Assembly (NCBI GenBank): GCA_016788205.1
Contig: JAEUTA010000003.1
Coordinates: forward strand, 154,016 to 218,015
Length of the DNA stretch: 64,000 nt
Direction: 5' to 3'
DNA from: Flavobacteriales bacterium
GTDB lineage: Bacteria > Bacteroidota > Bacteroidia > Flavobacteriales_F > PHOS-HE28
A model generated the notes under the pieces. It was not told the DNA's origin. It ran no database searches and saw only the letters and a program-made list of their open reading frames with translations. Shown piece by piece: positions 41,401 through 50,400 of the stretch (the first letter of the stretch is position 1; each line of letters starts with the position of its first letter). The position numbers and the translations under genes are program-made.

Positions 41401-43752
41401 CAGGTGGCGGACAACACCACGTGGCGTTTTGATCACGTGCTGCCCGCAGTTGGCACGTGTGAAAGTGATACCGCCACGGTTACCGTCCATGTTCAAACGG
41501 GGCCCTTCGCTGGTTGCGATGGCTTCGCCGGGTTCTGTTTGAACGACCCACCCGATGGATTGATCGGCTCCTTGAGTTGCGATCCTGACGGCACGGGTAG
41601 CTGGTTCGGCCCGCTGGGTGCCGCACATACCGGAACGTTCGTGCCCGCTACGGACCTGCAAGGTGTCTACATCTACGTGGTCCCGGCGATCGGCAGTTGT
41701 GCTGCGGATACCGCGAATGTGACCGTGCAGGTGCGTGAACCAGCCAATGCCGGTCAGGATGCGAGTGCCTCCATCTGCTCCACCGATGCCCCTGTGGACC
41801 TTTTCGGATACCTAGGTGCGAATGCACAGCCAGGCGGAACCTGGACGCGCAACAATCTTCCTTTCTCGGGGATCTATAATCCAGCCGTGGATGTACCCGG
41901 TCAATACCGCTATCGGGTGAACGGGCAGGCCCCCTGCCCGGCGGACTTCGCCTTCGTGACCGTGGCAGAACCGCAGGCCGCCGAAGCGGGCTCCTCGGCA
42001 ACTGTCGATGTCTGCTCGGATGAAGCGCCTTTCAACATGCGCGATCTGCTCGGTGGACTTCCGCAACAAGGCGGTGCGTGGAGCGGGCCGGGTGGTCTCG
42101 CACACGGTCAGAACTTCGATCCGAACGTTGATGTCTCCGGAGCCTATAGGTATGTGGTCACGGGTACGACACCGTGCGCCAACGATACCGCATTCCTCAC
42201 CGTGACCCTTTTCCCAGCTCCGAACGCAGGCGCCGACGCTACGGTGGAAGCATGTGCCACACAGAACGCGGTGGATCTCTTCGCAGCATTGGGTGCCGGA
42301 GCGCAGACCGGTGGTGTGTGGACGGACATCGGTGTTTCAGGAGCCCTGACAGGGGATGTGTTCAATCCTTCCGTGGCTGGGAATGGTTCATGGCAATTCC
42401 AGTACGCCATCCTTGCCACCGCACCATGTTCGAACGCGTTCAGCATCGTAACCGTGAACGTGGGTTCCGGAGCCAGTGCTGGGGTGGACAATAGCGTCAC
42501 CATTTGTGGCGCTGAAACGGATTATCTCCTCTTGGGTGCATTGGCCGGTGATCCGGACGCAGGCGGGACCTGGACCGACCCGGCAGGCACAGGCGCTTTG
42601 CTGCCCGGTGATACGACCATCAATGCGAGCCTGCTGCCGGTGGGCGGACAATCGGCATTCGTGTACACGGTCGAAGATGCCGGTTGCGGGAACGTTCAGG
42701 CCACGGTCCTTATCTCGACCGTGGATTATCCCGACCCGGGCACCGCTGACGAACTGGTAATGTGCTCTACCGGTGCCCCGCTGGACCTCTTCGCCCAGCT
42801 CGGTGGAACACCGGAGAATGGCGGGTCTTGGAACGGCCCTTCGGGTGCGTTCAACGGCGTGTTCGACCCAGCGGTTCATGCTGGCGGTACGTACACGTAT
42901 ACCGTTCAGGGGAACACATACTGCCCAGACTCTTCAGCGGTCTTCCAGATCACCGTCAACGACCCGCCTGACGCAGGAACGAACGGTCAGGTCGTGTTGT
43001 GCGATACGCTCACCGCTTATTCGCTGATCACGGGATTGAACGGCACGCCAGATGAGAATGGCGTTTGGACGGACGTGAACGCATCCGGTGGGCTCACGGG
43101 TGCGGTGCTGAATACGACAGGGTTGGAGCCTGGTGATTATGATTTCCGATATGTGGTCAGCGTAGCAGGTTGTACGACGGCTTCCGCTTTGGTGAAAGTA
43201 GAGGTGGTCTCCAGGCCGGAAGTGGTGGATCTCGCCACCGTATGCAACGAACAGGATCGCACTTATGTGGTGACCTTCACGATCGTCCGCGGCGAACAGA
43301 CCTCGTATCAGGTCTTGGGTGCTAGCGGTTCCCTGAGCACATCCGCACCGTACGTCTTCACCAGCGACCCGGTTGCGGTGAGCCAGCCTTTCCTTGCCTT
43401 GGTGAGTGATGGCAATGCCTGCGGGGAATTGCGTGTGGAAGCCTTCGCGCCATGTTCGTTCGACAGTGAGGTGTTCGTTCCGGAGTCATTCTCGCCGAAC
43501 GGTGATGGTGTGAACGAGACGTTCCGGATACCGGGCATCGAGGGCTTCCCGAACAATACCATCTCCATTTTCAATCGTTGGGGGGCGGAGGTCTACGATG
43601 CCGCTGGTTATGACAACAACAACGTGGTATGGGATGGTTCTTCACCGGACGCGCTCCTTCCCGGCAGTGCTGCCACGGGGACCTATTTCTATGTGCTGGA
43701 TCTAGGCATCTCCAGGGAACCCATCACAGGCTTCATTCAATTGGTCCGATGA
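35491..43752 (+). CDS. Giant repeat protein with CUB-like N terminus and T9SS type B sorting domain
   Basis: About 2753 residues. The GTG at 35491 starts a signal peptide ending DALHAQ; a TTG at 35455 is possible but adds residues before it. A CUB-like domain follows (CTGTFYDSGGAGGNYGNSE, then CLTFVWTSD). Then come about 30 repeats of 75-90 residues, each near the pattern PNAGTNGSxTVCS, FxLFxxLGGTPxxGGxW, GTFxPGT, GVYTYTVxGTAPC and ATVTVTV. The C terminus is a sorting domain (ESFSPNGDGVNETFRIPG, SIFNRWGAEVYDA). It is a surface-exposed adhesin-like protein by architecture; ligand unknown. It overlaps the next PorP gene by 4 bases. Confidence 0.9.
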   Translation: MIPTFLVRFARLFKLVALSAVLACAVDALHAQTFVMVDGATWETCTGTFYDSGGAGGNYGNSESMTAVLCPPGGAGSGPLSSITFTAWNVDLTGILDNLVIHNGASASSPVLATGSGLNSLLGQTFTSSDPSGCLTFVWTSDLLLTGAGWAASINTGPDAGGNGSATICANAPAFNLFGRLTGTPDAGGSWTLAGQPVSGTFTPGTSVAGVYTYAVAAVAPCLDASATVTVTVIAPPNAGTNAARSVCSSAAPFDLFAELGGTPQAGGAWTGPGGAPVSSTFTPGTSAQGVHTYTVLGTPPCSNATATVTVTVVAAPDPGTSANTSACSNGSSFSMISRLGGTPQPGGTWTGPGGAHGANFVPGTDAAGDYVYAVSGTAPCPAGTATLSVTVQTAPNAGTNGSRTVCSTDANFALLGLLGGSPNGGGTWTAPGGAAFSGTFIPGTSVAGVYTYTVAGIAPCTNASATVTVSVNTAPNAGTNASVTRCSNNPAFNLFAQLGGTPAPGGAWTGPGGVSDGTFTPGTSAPGAYTYTVSGTAPCANATAVVTVNITQAPNAGTSSNHTACATDAPFGLFALLGGAPNPGGTWTAPGGGASNGTFAPGTSVAGAYTYTVMGTAPCANATAAVTVSVVQPPNPGTNGSITVCSNGPVVNLFTLLGGSPASGGAWTRPNGSSHTGTLDPSLDPAGTYTYTVTGTAPCSSASSTVQVAKVTAPNAGSNGSITVCSNMAPFQLFTVLGGTPSGSGTWRTPTNAAFNGTFIPGTTAAGTYKYIVPGTAPCVNDTAFATVVVNQAPNAGTNATVTVCSDQASFTLISRLGGTPNAGGAWTGPGGGSFPGTYLPGTSTPGAYTYTVAGVSPCLAASAVVAITEQRRPVAGSNGSFSSCSTDAPVDLFGELGGTPDAGGSWTAPGGGNVTSVFFPGTSPQGIYTYTVAASAPCVAALATVTATVNQAPDAGDDATVSICPDAGAVNLFVALGGSPDAGGTWTDDDATGQLSNGVFTPTGLPAGDYDFTYTVTGNGQCGDASATVRVTIVAALDAGSNGTLNVCGSNNLVDLFTGLGGTPQQGGAWSDLSGTGGLTGQFFNATVVPAGTYSFRYELTGSASCMSDQAQVNVTVVAPRRPGTNGSITVCSNSGAFNLFPLLGGNPQPGGTWSPGNGQYDPATQAPAIFTYTLNGTAPCPNASATVTVAEVSAPVAGTSASTTVCSNDGTFNMTLRLGGAPQPGSWSFGGDPHGNLFTPGVDPPGVYVYTVLGNSPCGSAIATLTVTVNNAPNAGANADTTVCSNGQSFSLFSLLDGGAQTGGTWMGPGGVHNGFYVPLNDAPGDYFYTVTGLAPCAPDVAVVTVSESEVPNAGSSASLVLCSNGTSVNLVTALGGSPSLTGTWRGPSPSTAAFNGVFIPGTTAPGTYTYTVLGTAPCSNASASVTVAVNAPPNAGTSRSIVVCSSAPAFALVDSLGGSPALNGTWTTPPPTGPSSGVFTPGTSVPGIYTYTVAGTAPCANAVTTVSVTVNQRANAGNDANLSVCSSGGAQDMFALLGAGAQGGGAWTYQPTGAGHGSSFLPNSDVSGVYVYTVAGLPGCASDVALVSVTLNQAPNAGFNGLITVCDDNTPFQLVNVLNGSPQLNGTWTDPTPVAHTGIFVPGTNGAGVYTYTVAGAAPCPNAQAQVTVFQNERPYAGENGVASVCSNNAPFSLFDRLNNNPDPGGSWTGPSGPVGSMFDPASSQPGTYQYRIQGVAPCASDSATVTVFVNPAPNAGISTVAQICSSSDPVDLISLLGGTPGTSGAWSFGGNAHGPQFDPATDVGGAYVYTAVGTSPCVNAVSQVQITLVSAPSAGTNGSIAACIGDPAIQLASGLGGSPTSGGSWSDDDGTGALSGGVLNGTSLAPGTYHFTYTVAGAGPCPETSAVVTVAIAADLDAGDDASINVCENEIVDLFARLGGTPQPGGYWVDVDASGALIGGVFNGPQVADNTTWRFDHVLPAVGTCESDTATVTVHVQTGPFAGCDGFAGFCLNDPPDGLIGSLSCDPDGTGSWFGPLGAAHTGTFVPATDLQGVYIYVVPAIGSCAADTANVTVQVREPANAGQDASASICSTDAPVDLFGYLGANAQPGGTWTRNNLPFSGIYNPAVDVPGQYRYRVNGQAPCPADFAFVTVAEPQAAEAGSSATVDVCSDEAPFNMRDLLGGLPQQGGAWSGPGGLAHGQNFDPNVDVSGAYRYVVTGTTPCANDTAFLTVTLFPAPNAGADATVEACATQNAVDLFAALGAGAQTGGVWTDIGVSGALTGDVFNPSVAGNGSWQFQYAILATAPCSNAFSIVTVNVGSGASAGVDNSVTICGAETDYLLLGALAGDPDAGGTWTDPAGTGALLPGDTTINASLLPVGGQSAFVYTVEDAGCGNVQATVLISTVDYPDPGTADELVMCSTGAPLDLFAQLGGTPENGGSWNGPSGAFNGVFDPAVHAGGTYTYTVQGNTYCPDSSAVFQITVNDPPDAGTNGQVVLCDTLTAYSLITGLNGTPDENGVWTDVNASGGLTGAVLNTTGLEPGDYDFRYVVSVAGCTTASALVKVEVVSRPEVVDLATVCNEQDRTYVVTFTIVRGEQTSYQVLGASGSLSTSAPYVFTSDPVAVSQPFLALVSDGNACGELRVEAFAPCSFDSEVFVPESFSPNGDGVNETFRIPGIEGFPNNTISIFNRWGAEVYDAAGYDNNNVVWDGSSPDALLPGSAATGTYFYVLDLGISREPITGFIQLVR
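35938..43170 (+). repeat. About 30 degenerate repeats encoding the adhesin stalk
   Basis: Each unit starts with a [ND]AG turn, has a cysteine about 9-11 residues later (VCS), a hydrophobic F-LF-LGG stretch, an aromatic W in GGxW, a G-YTYTV strand and a second cysteine (APC). Unit length varies, with longer units near 38370-38810 and 41010-41480 where DDDATGQLSNG-like inserts replace the GPGG loop. The repeats differ in DNA, so they are old and not a recent expansion. Confidence 0.8.
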
Positions 43753-44678
43753 TCCGGCTCCGCACCTTTCCCTTATCGCTGCTGATAGCCGGTTCGCTGC
43801 TCACTGAGCGGGCTTTGGCGCAGCAGGATCCACTGTACAGCCAGTACATGTTCAATACGCTGGCCTTCAATCCAGCCTACGCGGGCAGTGCGGATGTATT
43901 CACGGTCATGGCACTTTCCCGCCACCAGTGGGTCGGGTTCGAAGGAGCTCCCGCCACCCAGACCGTATTGGCGCACACCCCTTTGAAGGCACAGAACCTC
44001 GCACTCGGCTTCACGGCCATCAACGACAGGATAGGCCCCTCGCGGCAGACCGCGGTCTACGCTGACTTCGCCTATCGCGTACGGACCGGTGAGGACACCC
44101 GTTTGTCCTTCGGTTTGAAGGGCGGGATCAACATGTATCAAGCAGACCTGGCCAAGCTCACCACCGTGGAGGTCGATCCTTCGAACGTGAATACGGCCAG
44201 TCAGCTCCTGCCCAATTTCGGGTTCGGAATGTTCTGGCACAGCCCACGCTATTTCGTGGGGTTATCCGCGCCGAAGCTCTTGGAGAATCAATTGGACGCG
44301 GTGAACGCTGGAGCTGTGGTCCGTTCTTCTGAAGCGCGGCATTACTTCCTCATCGCCGGCTATGTGATGGATCTTTCACGTGACATCAAATTCAAGCCCT
44401 CGTTCATGTTCCGGACCGTGGAAGGGGCTCCCTTGTCGTTGGATGTGAACGCCAACTTCCTGCTGCGGGAACGGATCTGGTTCGGTGCCATGTACCGGCT
44501 GGGGAACGCGTTCGGGGTTATGGGGCAATATCAGCTTACCGATCAGCTGCGCGCGGGGTATGCATTCGACCTCACTACCACGCGCATCGGATCGTACAAC
44601 GCGGGGACGCACGAGATCATGCTCAGTTATGATCTCCGCTTTTTGAAGGGTCGTACCATTTCCCCCCGATACTTCTAG
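43749..44678 (+). CDS. PorP/SprF-family outer membrane protein, cassette 3
   Basis: A 309-residue barrel protein: signal peptide ending ERALAQ, PLYSQYMFNTLAFNPAYAGS, HQWVGFEGAPATQ and a final NAGTHEIMLSYDLRF strand. The QDPLYSQYMFN opening is closer to general PorP than the other two copies in this window. ATGA overlap couples it to the CUB-repeat adhesin. The PorE-like gene follows after 3 bases. Confidence 0.93.
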   Translation: MIRLRTFPLSLLIAGSLLTERALAQQDPLYSQYMFNTLAFNPAYAGSADVFTVMALSRHQWVGFEGAPATQTVLAHTPLKAQNLALGFTAINDRIGPSRQTAVYADFAYRVRTGEDTRLSFGLKGGINMYQADLAKLTTVEVDPSNVNTASQLLPNFGFGMFWHSPRYFVGLSAPKLLENQLDAVNAGAVVRSSEARHYFLIAGYVMDLSRDIKFKPSFMFRTVEGAPLSLDVNANFLLRERIWFGAMYRLGNAFGVMGQYQLTDQLRAGYAFDLTTTRIGSYNAGTHEIMLSYDLRFLKGRTISPRYF

Positions 44679-44681
44679 GCC

Positions 44682-46883
44682 ATGGTACGTCGGATACTTT
44701 TTCTGTTCGCAGTGTTGCTGATGTGCCTGGGGACCTTCGCCCAAGGCAACGCGGACGCGTACATCAATGAGGCTGACCGCCACTTCCAGCAGATGGCCTA
44801 TGCGCGTGCCATCGAGGGTTATACCACGGCGACCGAACTGGGTGCGGTGAACGAACACGTGACGAAGCGTCTCGCTGAATGCTACATGCGCTTGGGCCGG
44901 AGCGATGAAGCTGAGAAATGGTACGCGATGGTGGTGAAATTCCTGAACCGTGAACCGAAGGATCTCTTCAATTATGCAGAGGCGTTGAAGAGCAATGGCA
45001 AATACGCCGAGGCCGAGGAGTGGATGGACCGGTATCTGGCCTCTTCGAGCGAGGCGGGGGAGAAGCCGCGAAGCAATATCAGCGGTTTCGCACGGAAGTT
45101 CACGGCGGACATGGACCGGTTCACGGTGCGCTCAGTGGGCATCAACACACCGTATTCCGATTTCGGTGCAACGTGGTTGGGAACGGATAGGGTCGTCTTC
45201 TCTTCATCACGCAATGCCACCGTTGGAGTGGAGCGCCGTGCGGCCTGGAACGATCAACCGTTCCTGGATATGTTCGTTGCCAGCGCCAGTCCTGCGGGTG
45301 ACCTGACCAATGTTCGTCCGCTGGACGGTCAGGTGAATTCGAAGTTGCACGAAGGACCCGCCAGCGCGAGCGCCGATGGCAGTGTGATGTGGTTCACCCG
45401 CAATGGCTACTTCAACGGACGTACACAGAAGAGTACGACCGGTATCAATCGACTGGCGATCTACAAAGCGTATGACCGTGGTGGAAGCTGGGGTGGAGTG
45501 GAGCAATTCCTCTACAACAACAGTGAGATCTCCGTGGGGCATCCTGCACTGTCACCGGATGGCAAGCGGATCTTCTTCGTGAGCGATATGCCGGGGGGCT
45601 ATGGCGGAACCGATATCTACATGTGCCTGGATCAGGGGGGACAATGGGGAGAGCCGGTCAACCTCGGTTCAGCCATCAATACAGTGCAGAACGAAGTGTT
45701 CCCTTTCGTGGGCGCGGATAACACGCTCTACTTCTCCAGCAATGGCCATCCGGGATTGGGAGGTTTGGACATCCATGCCGCGAAATACCTCGGATTGGAT
45801 GAGTTCGGTCCGCCCATGAACGTAGGTGCCCCGGTGAACGGAACATTGGACGATTTCGCGTTCATCATCGATAAAGCCGGTAAGCGCGGATACTTCTCAA
45901 GCAATCGTCCGGGCGGAGTCGGGGACGATGATATCTACACGTTCGAGATGCTTTCTCCTCTTGAGCAGCGCTTTCTGGTCACGGGCTTGGTCATCGATGA
46001 TGACAACGGATCACCATTGATCGATCTCGAGGTGCGCCTGCTGAACAAGGATGGTTCGTTGGTCGGTACCACCACCACGGATGCCCGAGGCGAATACTCC
46101 TTCCCCGTGGAAAAGAACAAGGAATACGAACTGAAGGTGGAGATGAGGGGCAGATACCCGGGCATTCAACACCTCAGCACGGAGCGCATCGAGGAACAAC
46201 AGATCGTTACGCGCGATATACACATGGTACCGGATGCTGGTATCTGGCTGCGCGGCACGGCACGGTACAAGGATCGTCCAGGGTTCCTGCCTGGTGTGCG
46301 CGTGACGGTGGTGAATATGAGCAGCTTCTTCTCCGAAAGCATGACCACTGGCGAGAGCGGCGACTTCAGTATGCGCTTGCAGAGCAACGAAGAGTTCGAG
46401 GTGCTTTTGGAGAAGGATGGCTACTACAGCATCAGCGTGCCGGTGTCCACCATCGGGATGAAGGAAGGCTTGATGGACCTGAGCGAGGCGCGTGATCTGA
46501 GCTTTGAACCCATTGACATCGGTGCGCCGCTTCCGTTGAAATACGTACGCTGGGCCCAGGGGGAGGTCAAATTGGACCCGATAGCACGCACGGAGCTGGA
46601 CGCTTTTGCGGAACGGCTGAACGTGAACTCAGCGCTGAAGGTGGAGATCGGTGTGCACAGTGATGCCCGCGATGGCACGGATGCTTCCCGTCTTGATCAG
46701 CGACGTGCCGAGGCCATCGTGGACTATCTGGTCTCCCGTGCGGTGAAGCGCGATCGACTGGTGGCGAAAGGCTACGGTATCTCCCGGTTGAAGAACCATT
46801 GTGCTCCCGGGGTCACTTGTTCCGAAGCGGAACATGCACAGAACCGGCGTGTGGAGTTCGCCGTGTTGGAGGTGATGCAGTAG
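44682..46883 (+). CDS. PorE-like OmpA-family protein (TPR, PD40 propeller, CRD, OmpA)
   Basis: A 733-residue exported protein. Domain order: signal peptide (about 1-20), TPR-like helices (about 25-130, AYINEADRHFQQMAYARAIEGY), a PD40 beta-propeller (about 150-420, with GHPALSPDGKRIFFVSDMPGG), a carboxypeptidase-regulatory-like domain (about 430-515) and an OmpA-like peptidoglycan-binding domain (about 610-733, RRAEAIVDYLVSRAV, RRVEFAV). This order is that of PorE (PG1058), a periplasmic T9SS component linked to PorP. Many paralogues with the same order exist, so it may serve this cluster and not be the core PorE. Confidence 0.85.
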   Translation: MVRRILFLFAVLLMCLGTFAQGNADAYINEADRHFQQMAYARAIEGYTTATELGAVNEHVTKRLAECYMRLGRSDEAEKWYAMVVKFLNREPKDLFNYAEALKSNGKYAEAEEWMDRYLASSSEAGEKPRSNISGFARKFTADMDRFTVRSVGINTPYSDFGATWLGTDRVVFSSSRNATVGVERRAAWNDQPFLDMFVASASPAGDLTNVRPLDGQVNSKLHEGPASASADGSVMWFTRNGYFNGRTQKSTTGINRLAIYKAYDRGGSWGGVEQFLYNNSEISVGHPALSPDGKRIFFVSDMPGGYGGTDIYMCLDQGGQWGEPVNLGSAINTVQNEVFPFVGADNTLYFSSNGHPGLGGLDIHAAKYLGLDEFGPPMNVGAPVNGTLDDFAFIIDKAGKRGYFSSNRPGGVGDDDIYTFEMLSPLEQRFLVTGLVIDDDNGSPLIDLEVRLLNKDGSLVGTTTTDARGEYSFPVEKNKEYELKVEMRGRYPGIQHLSTERIEEQQIVTRDIHMVPDAGIWLRGTARYKDRPGFLPGVRVTVVNMSSFFSESMTTGESGDFSMRLQSNEEFEVLLEKDGYYSISVPVSTIGMKEGLMDLSEARDLSFEPIDIGAPLPLKYVRWAQGEVKLDPIARTELDAFAERLNVNSALKVEIGVHSDARDGTDASRLDQRRAEAIVDYLVSRAVKRDRLVAKGYGISRLKNHCAPGVTCSEAEHAQNRRVEFAVLEVMQ

Positions 46884-46885
46884 GC

Positions 46886-47494
46886 TTAAAGGGCTTTGAA
46901 ACAGTAACCCTTTGCGCTGAAATGGGCAAGGGTGCGCGGCAGTGCGTAGCGCAGCCTTGCCTCGGCTTTCAGACTGTCGTGGAAAACAACGATGGACCCC
47001 GGGCGTGCATGGTCGATCACGTTGCGCAGACACCGCTCGCCGCTCATCCGCGTGTCGAAATCGGCGCTTAGCACATCCCACATCACCACATCGAAGCGCC
47101 TGCGCAAGGCGGAAGATTGACGCTTCGTGATGCTCCCGTATGGCGGCCTGAACAGCGGCGAGCCGGTAAGCGCCTGGCAGCGGAGCACGTTCCGTAGATA
47201 GCTGAACGTGGATGTTCCCCGACCACGTGGATGGTCCCAGGTATGGTTGCCCACGGTGTGACCTTCCCGTCGTATGCGATCAAGGATATCCGGGTTCGAC
47301 CCGCAATTGCGGCCGATGCAGAAGAACGTGCCTTTGGCACCATATGCCGCAAGCTGGTCCAGCACCCAGGGCGTCACTTCGGGGATGGGTCCATCATCGA
47401 AGGTCAGGTACAGTTCATTCCGTCTTGTATCCACGCTCCAACGGAACCCTGGCATCAGCCTGCGCAGGATCCGCGGAATGCGCGTGGGATACAT
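46886..47494 (-). CDS. Polysaccharide deacetylase (NodB-like)
   Basis: A 202-residue NodB-fold enzyme with all catalytic motifs: TFDDGP (Asp33, Asp34), GNHTWDHP (His84, His88 as metal ligands), RPPYG and VVFHDS. It removes N-acetyl groups from peptidoglycan or other amino-sugar polymers. No clear signal peptide is seen, although the N terminus is basic and amphipathic. It is converging with the PorE-like gene with 2 bases between stops, and lies 4 bases downstream of the DUF2723 gene on the same strand. Confidence 0.92.
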   Translation of the reverse strand: MYPTRIPRILRRLMPGFRWSVDTRRNELYLTFDDGPIPEVTPWVLDQLAAYGAKGTFFCIGRNCGSNPDILDRIRREGHTVGNHTWDHPRGRGTSTFSYLRNVLRCQALTGSPLFRPPYGSITKRQSSALRRRFDVVMWDVLSADFDTRMSGERCLRNVIDHARPGSIVVFHDSLKAEARLRYALPRTLAHFSAKGYCFKAL

Positions 47495-47498
47495 GAGC

Positions 47499-50400
47499 CT
47501 AGAACTTCATGCGCGGTGCTGCACGGCGCCCTCCCTCAAGTTCCATCAGCTTACCTCGGTACTGCTCTTCCATGGCATCGAACCGTTCCTGCATCGATGC
47601 TCCGAAGGTGGTGTCGGCCCTGCCGGTCGAACTCGCCAAGCGTCCCATCACGGCGTGTGTGATCGCCATATCGTCCAGTAAGCGCCCTGCGAACTTGGGC
47701 TCCAAACTGAGGAAGTGGTTCAAGTTCTCTTCCATGATCGTGAAGAGACGCTCGCTCAGCACATTGGCTTTGTCCTTGTCACCGATGGCATAGTAAGCCT
47801 CCACCGTGGGCAGCAGGATGCGGTCGAACGGCACGTTGCGCTCGGGCATCTTCGCCAGGGAAAGGTCCAGGATCTGTCGAGCCTCGTCGTTGCGGCCTTC
47901 ATCGATCAGGGCTTCGGCAAGACTGCTGAGCTGAAGGCGCAGGTTCGTGGTCATACGCAGGATGTTCTCGTCCAGGTAGATCTTTCCATCCGTGTCCATA
48001 TTCCCCCACTTGAATTTGTCCATCACGTTCTTGAACATGATGTCGGTCGCAACGCGCCCTTGCAGGTTCGGGTTGTCATTCGGGGAGTAGGCCGGTACAA
48101 CGCGATAGGTGAGGCCCTCCAATTGGAAATGGTCCTGTAGGTTGATGTAGCTGTCGGGCCCGGTGGTCACCGCGAAGTAGATCGGGCGCTGCCAGTTGTT
48201 GTTAGCGAGCAGGTCGAGCACCATCAGGTGGTTCTTGAGCAGTACCTGGCGGTCGATCTTCCAGTTCACGCGAGGTATCCAGCTCGTATCACCGGGTTGC
48301 AACGTGCCCGAACCGAAGACGGCAGCGCTGTCCGCAGCGATGCTGAACATGTCCGTGGGGAAGTACGCGTCCTTCACACCGCGCTGGAAGAGCACCTGCA
48401 TGTTGCGATCATTGGTCACGAAGGCCATCATCTCCCGCAGGTCGCGGTAGCTCTTGCTCTGCGGCAGCAACGCCACGACATCGCGGGTACCCTGGCGGTA
48501 TTTCTCCGGTGCCATGGAGAAGGGAACGGGCTCGCTCTGGTAGGCCTTGCGACGCATCTGATCGATGTACCAGTCCGTGTTCAGCAGGCTCAGGTTCACC
48601 ACGCGTACATCGGTGCGGATGCCCTCCACTTCCTGCGCGTACCAAAGCGGGAAGGTGTCATTGTCCCCATTGGTGAAGAGGATCGCGTTAGGTGCGCAAC
48701 TCTCGAGGTAGTCGCTCGCCAGGTCACGGGCGGGCATACGTGTGCTCCGGTCGTGATCATCCCAACCTTCCGCCACCATGATGCCGGGAACGGCCAGGCA
48801 CACCAACGCTGCCAGCGTTCCGTGCAGGACATCGCTTTTCAGCACTCTTCCCAGTAAGAAGAAGAGACCGACCAACGCACCGCCCAGAACGCCCATGTAG
48901 AGAAGTGTGTAGGATATGGCGTGGTCGCCGTCGGTGATGGATTCAACCAGGAACTTCAGCACCCCGAGGCCGACGGCAGCGCCGACCACCATACCCAGTT
49001 CTTTCTGGGTGAGCGTGCGTGCGGCGTCATACAGGGCCATCACCCCCAGGCCGATCCAAATGGTGAACGCATAGAAGGAGCCGACATAGGCATAGTCGCG
49101 TTCACGTGGCTGGTACGGTGTCTGGTTCAGATAGATAACGATGGCGATACCCGTGAAGAAGAAGAGCAGCATGGTCACGGTCCAATCCTTCGGATGCCGG
49201 ACCAGTTGGAACACGAAGCCGATCACGCCAAGCAGTAAGGGCAGGAGGAGGAATTTGTTCCATGCCTTGTTCTGCGTCAGGCTCGAGGGCAGTTGATCCT
49301 GGTTCCCCAGGCGTTGTGCATCGATCGCCTTCACACCAGTGACCCAATTCCCGTCCAGGATGTTGCCATGTCCCTGCACATCGTTCTGGCGTCCGGCGAA
49401 GTTCCACATGAAGTAGCGCCAATACATCCAGTCCATCTGGTAGCTGAAGAAGAAGTGCATGTTCTCCCCGAACGTGGGCTTGTAGATGATCGTGGGTTTG
49501 CCCTCGCGATCCGTCGTTCGCATGGGACGACCCTGGAATTCGCTCCAATCCTTGTACGCATCGATATGGCTCCGTTGCGAGCTGTACATGCGCGGGAAGA
49601 GCATGGTGAACTCCTGCTCGTATACCACCTCGCTGCCCTTACGCGCGTCCGTGATGACGTACTCGTTCTTGATCGTATGTCCGGGGTTCTGCTCCACGAA
49701 ATGCTCTGCGCTCCAGCCATCGTAGAACTGCTTCACCGTACGGTCGTTCTTCTGCACCAGGTAGGTGGCCGTGTAGACCGGGTTGCCGTCTTCGCGCTCA
49801 TTGGCGTACGGAGAGTCCCAGAACTGGCCGATGAGCAAGGGGCGATCACCATATTGCTCGCGGTTCAAGTAGCTCACCAGGTTGAACACGTTCTCCGGGT
49901 TGTTCTCGTCGATCGGTGGGTTCGCCAGACTGCGTATCACCGTCATCGCGTAGGTGCTGTAGCCCACGAGGATCACCGTAACACCGAGGATCACCGTGTT
50001 CGCTACCACACGTCCGGTGCGCTGCGTCCAACGCAGACCGAAGAACACCAATGCCAGGACCAGCAGGAAGTAGATCAGATTGCCCGTGTTGAACGGCAGG
50101 CCCATGCCATTCACGAAGGCCAGTTCGAACTTGCCGGCCAGCTTCGCAACGCCCGGGATGATGATCGCTTGTATCGTGCCGAGGATGACAGCGCTGATGA
50201 CGAAGGCCGTAATGATGCCCTTCGGCGTGCTCTCGTAACGTTTGAAGTAGTACACCATGGCGATGGGCGGGATGCACAACAACGCCAGCAACTGTACGCC
50301 GATACCCAGACCGAGCAGGTAGCAGATGAGGATGAGCCAGCGCGTGCTATGCGCTTCGTGCGCAACGCTCTCCCATTTCAGGATGGCCCAGAAGGTGATG

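Noticed and set aside
44682..46883. Calling the OmpA protein the core PorE of T9SS with certainty
   Set aside because: Bacteroidota genomes carry several proteins with the same TPR-PD40-CRD-OmpA order, and the core gene cannot be told apart from a paralogue by this window alone.
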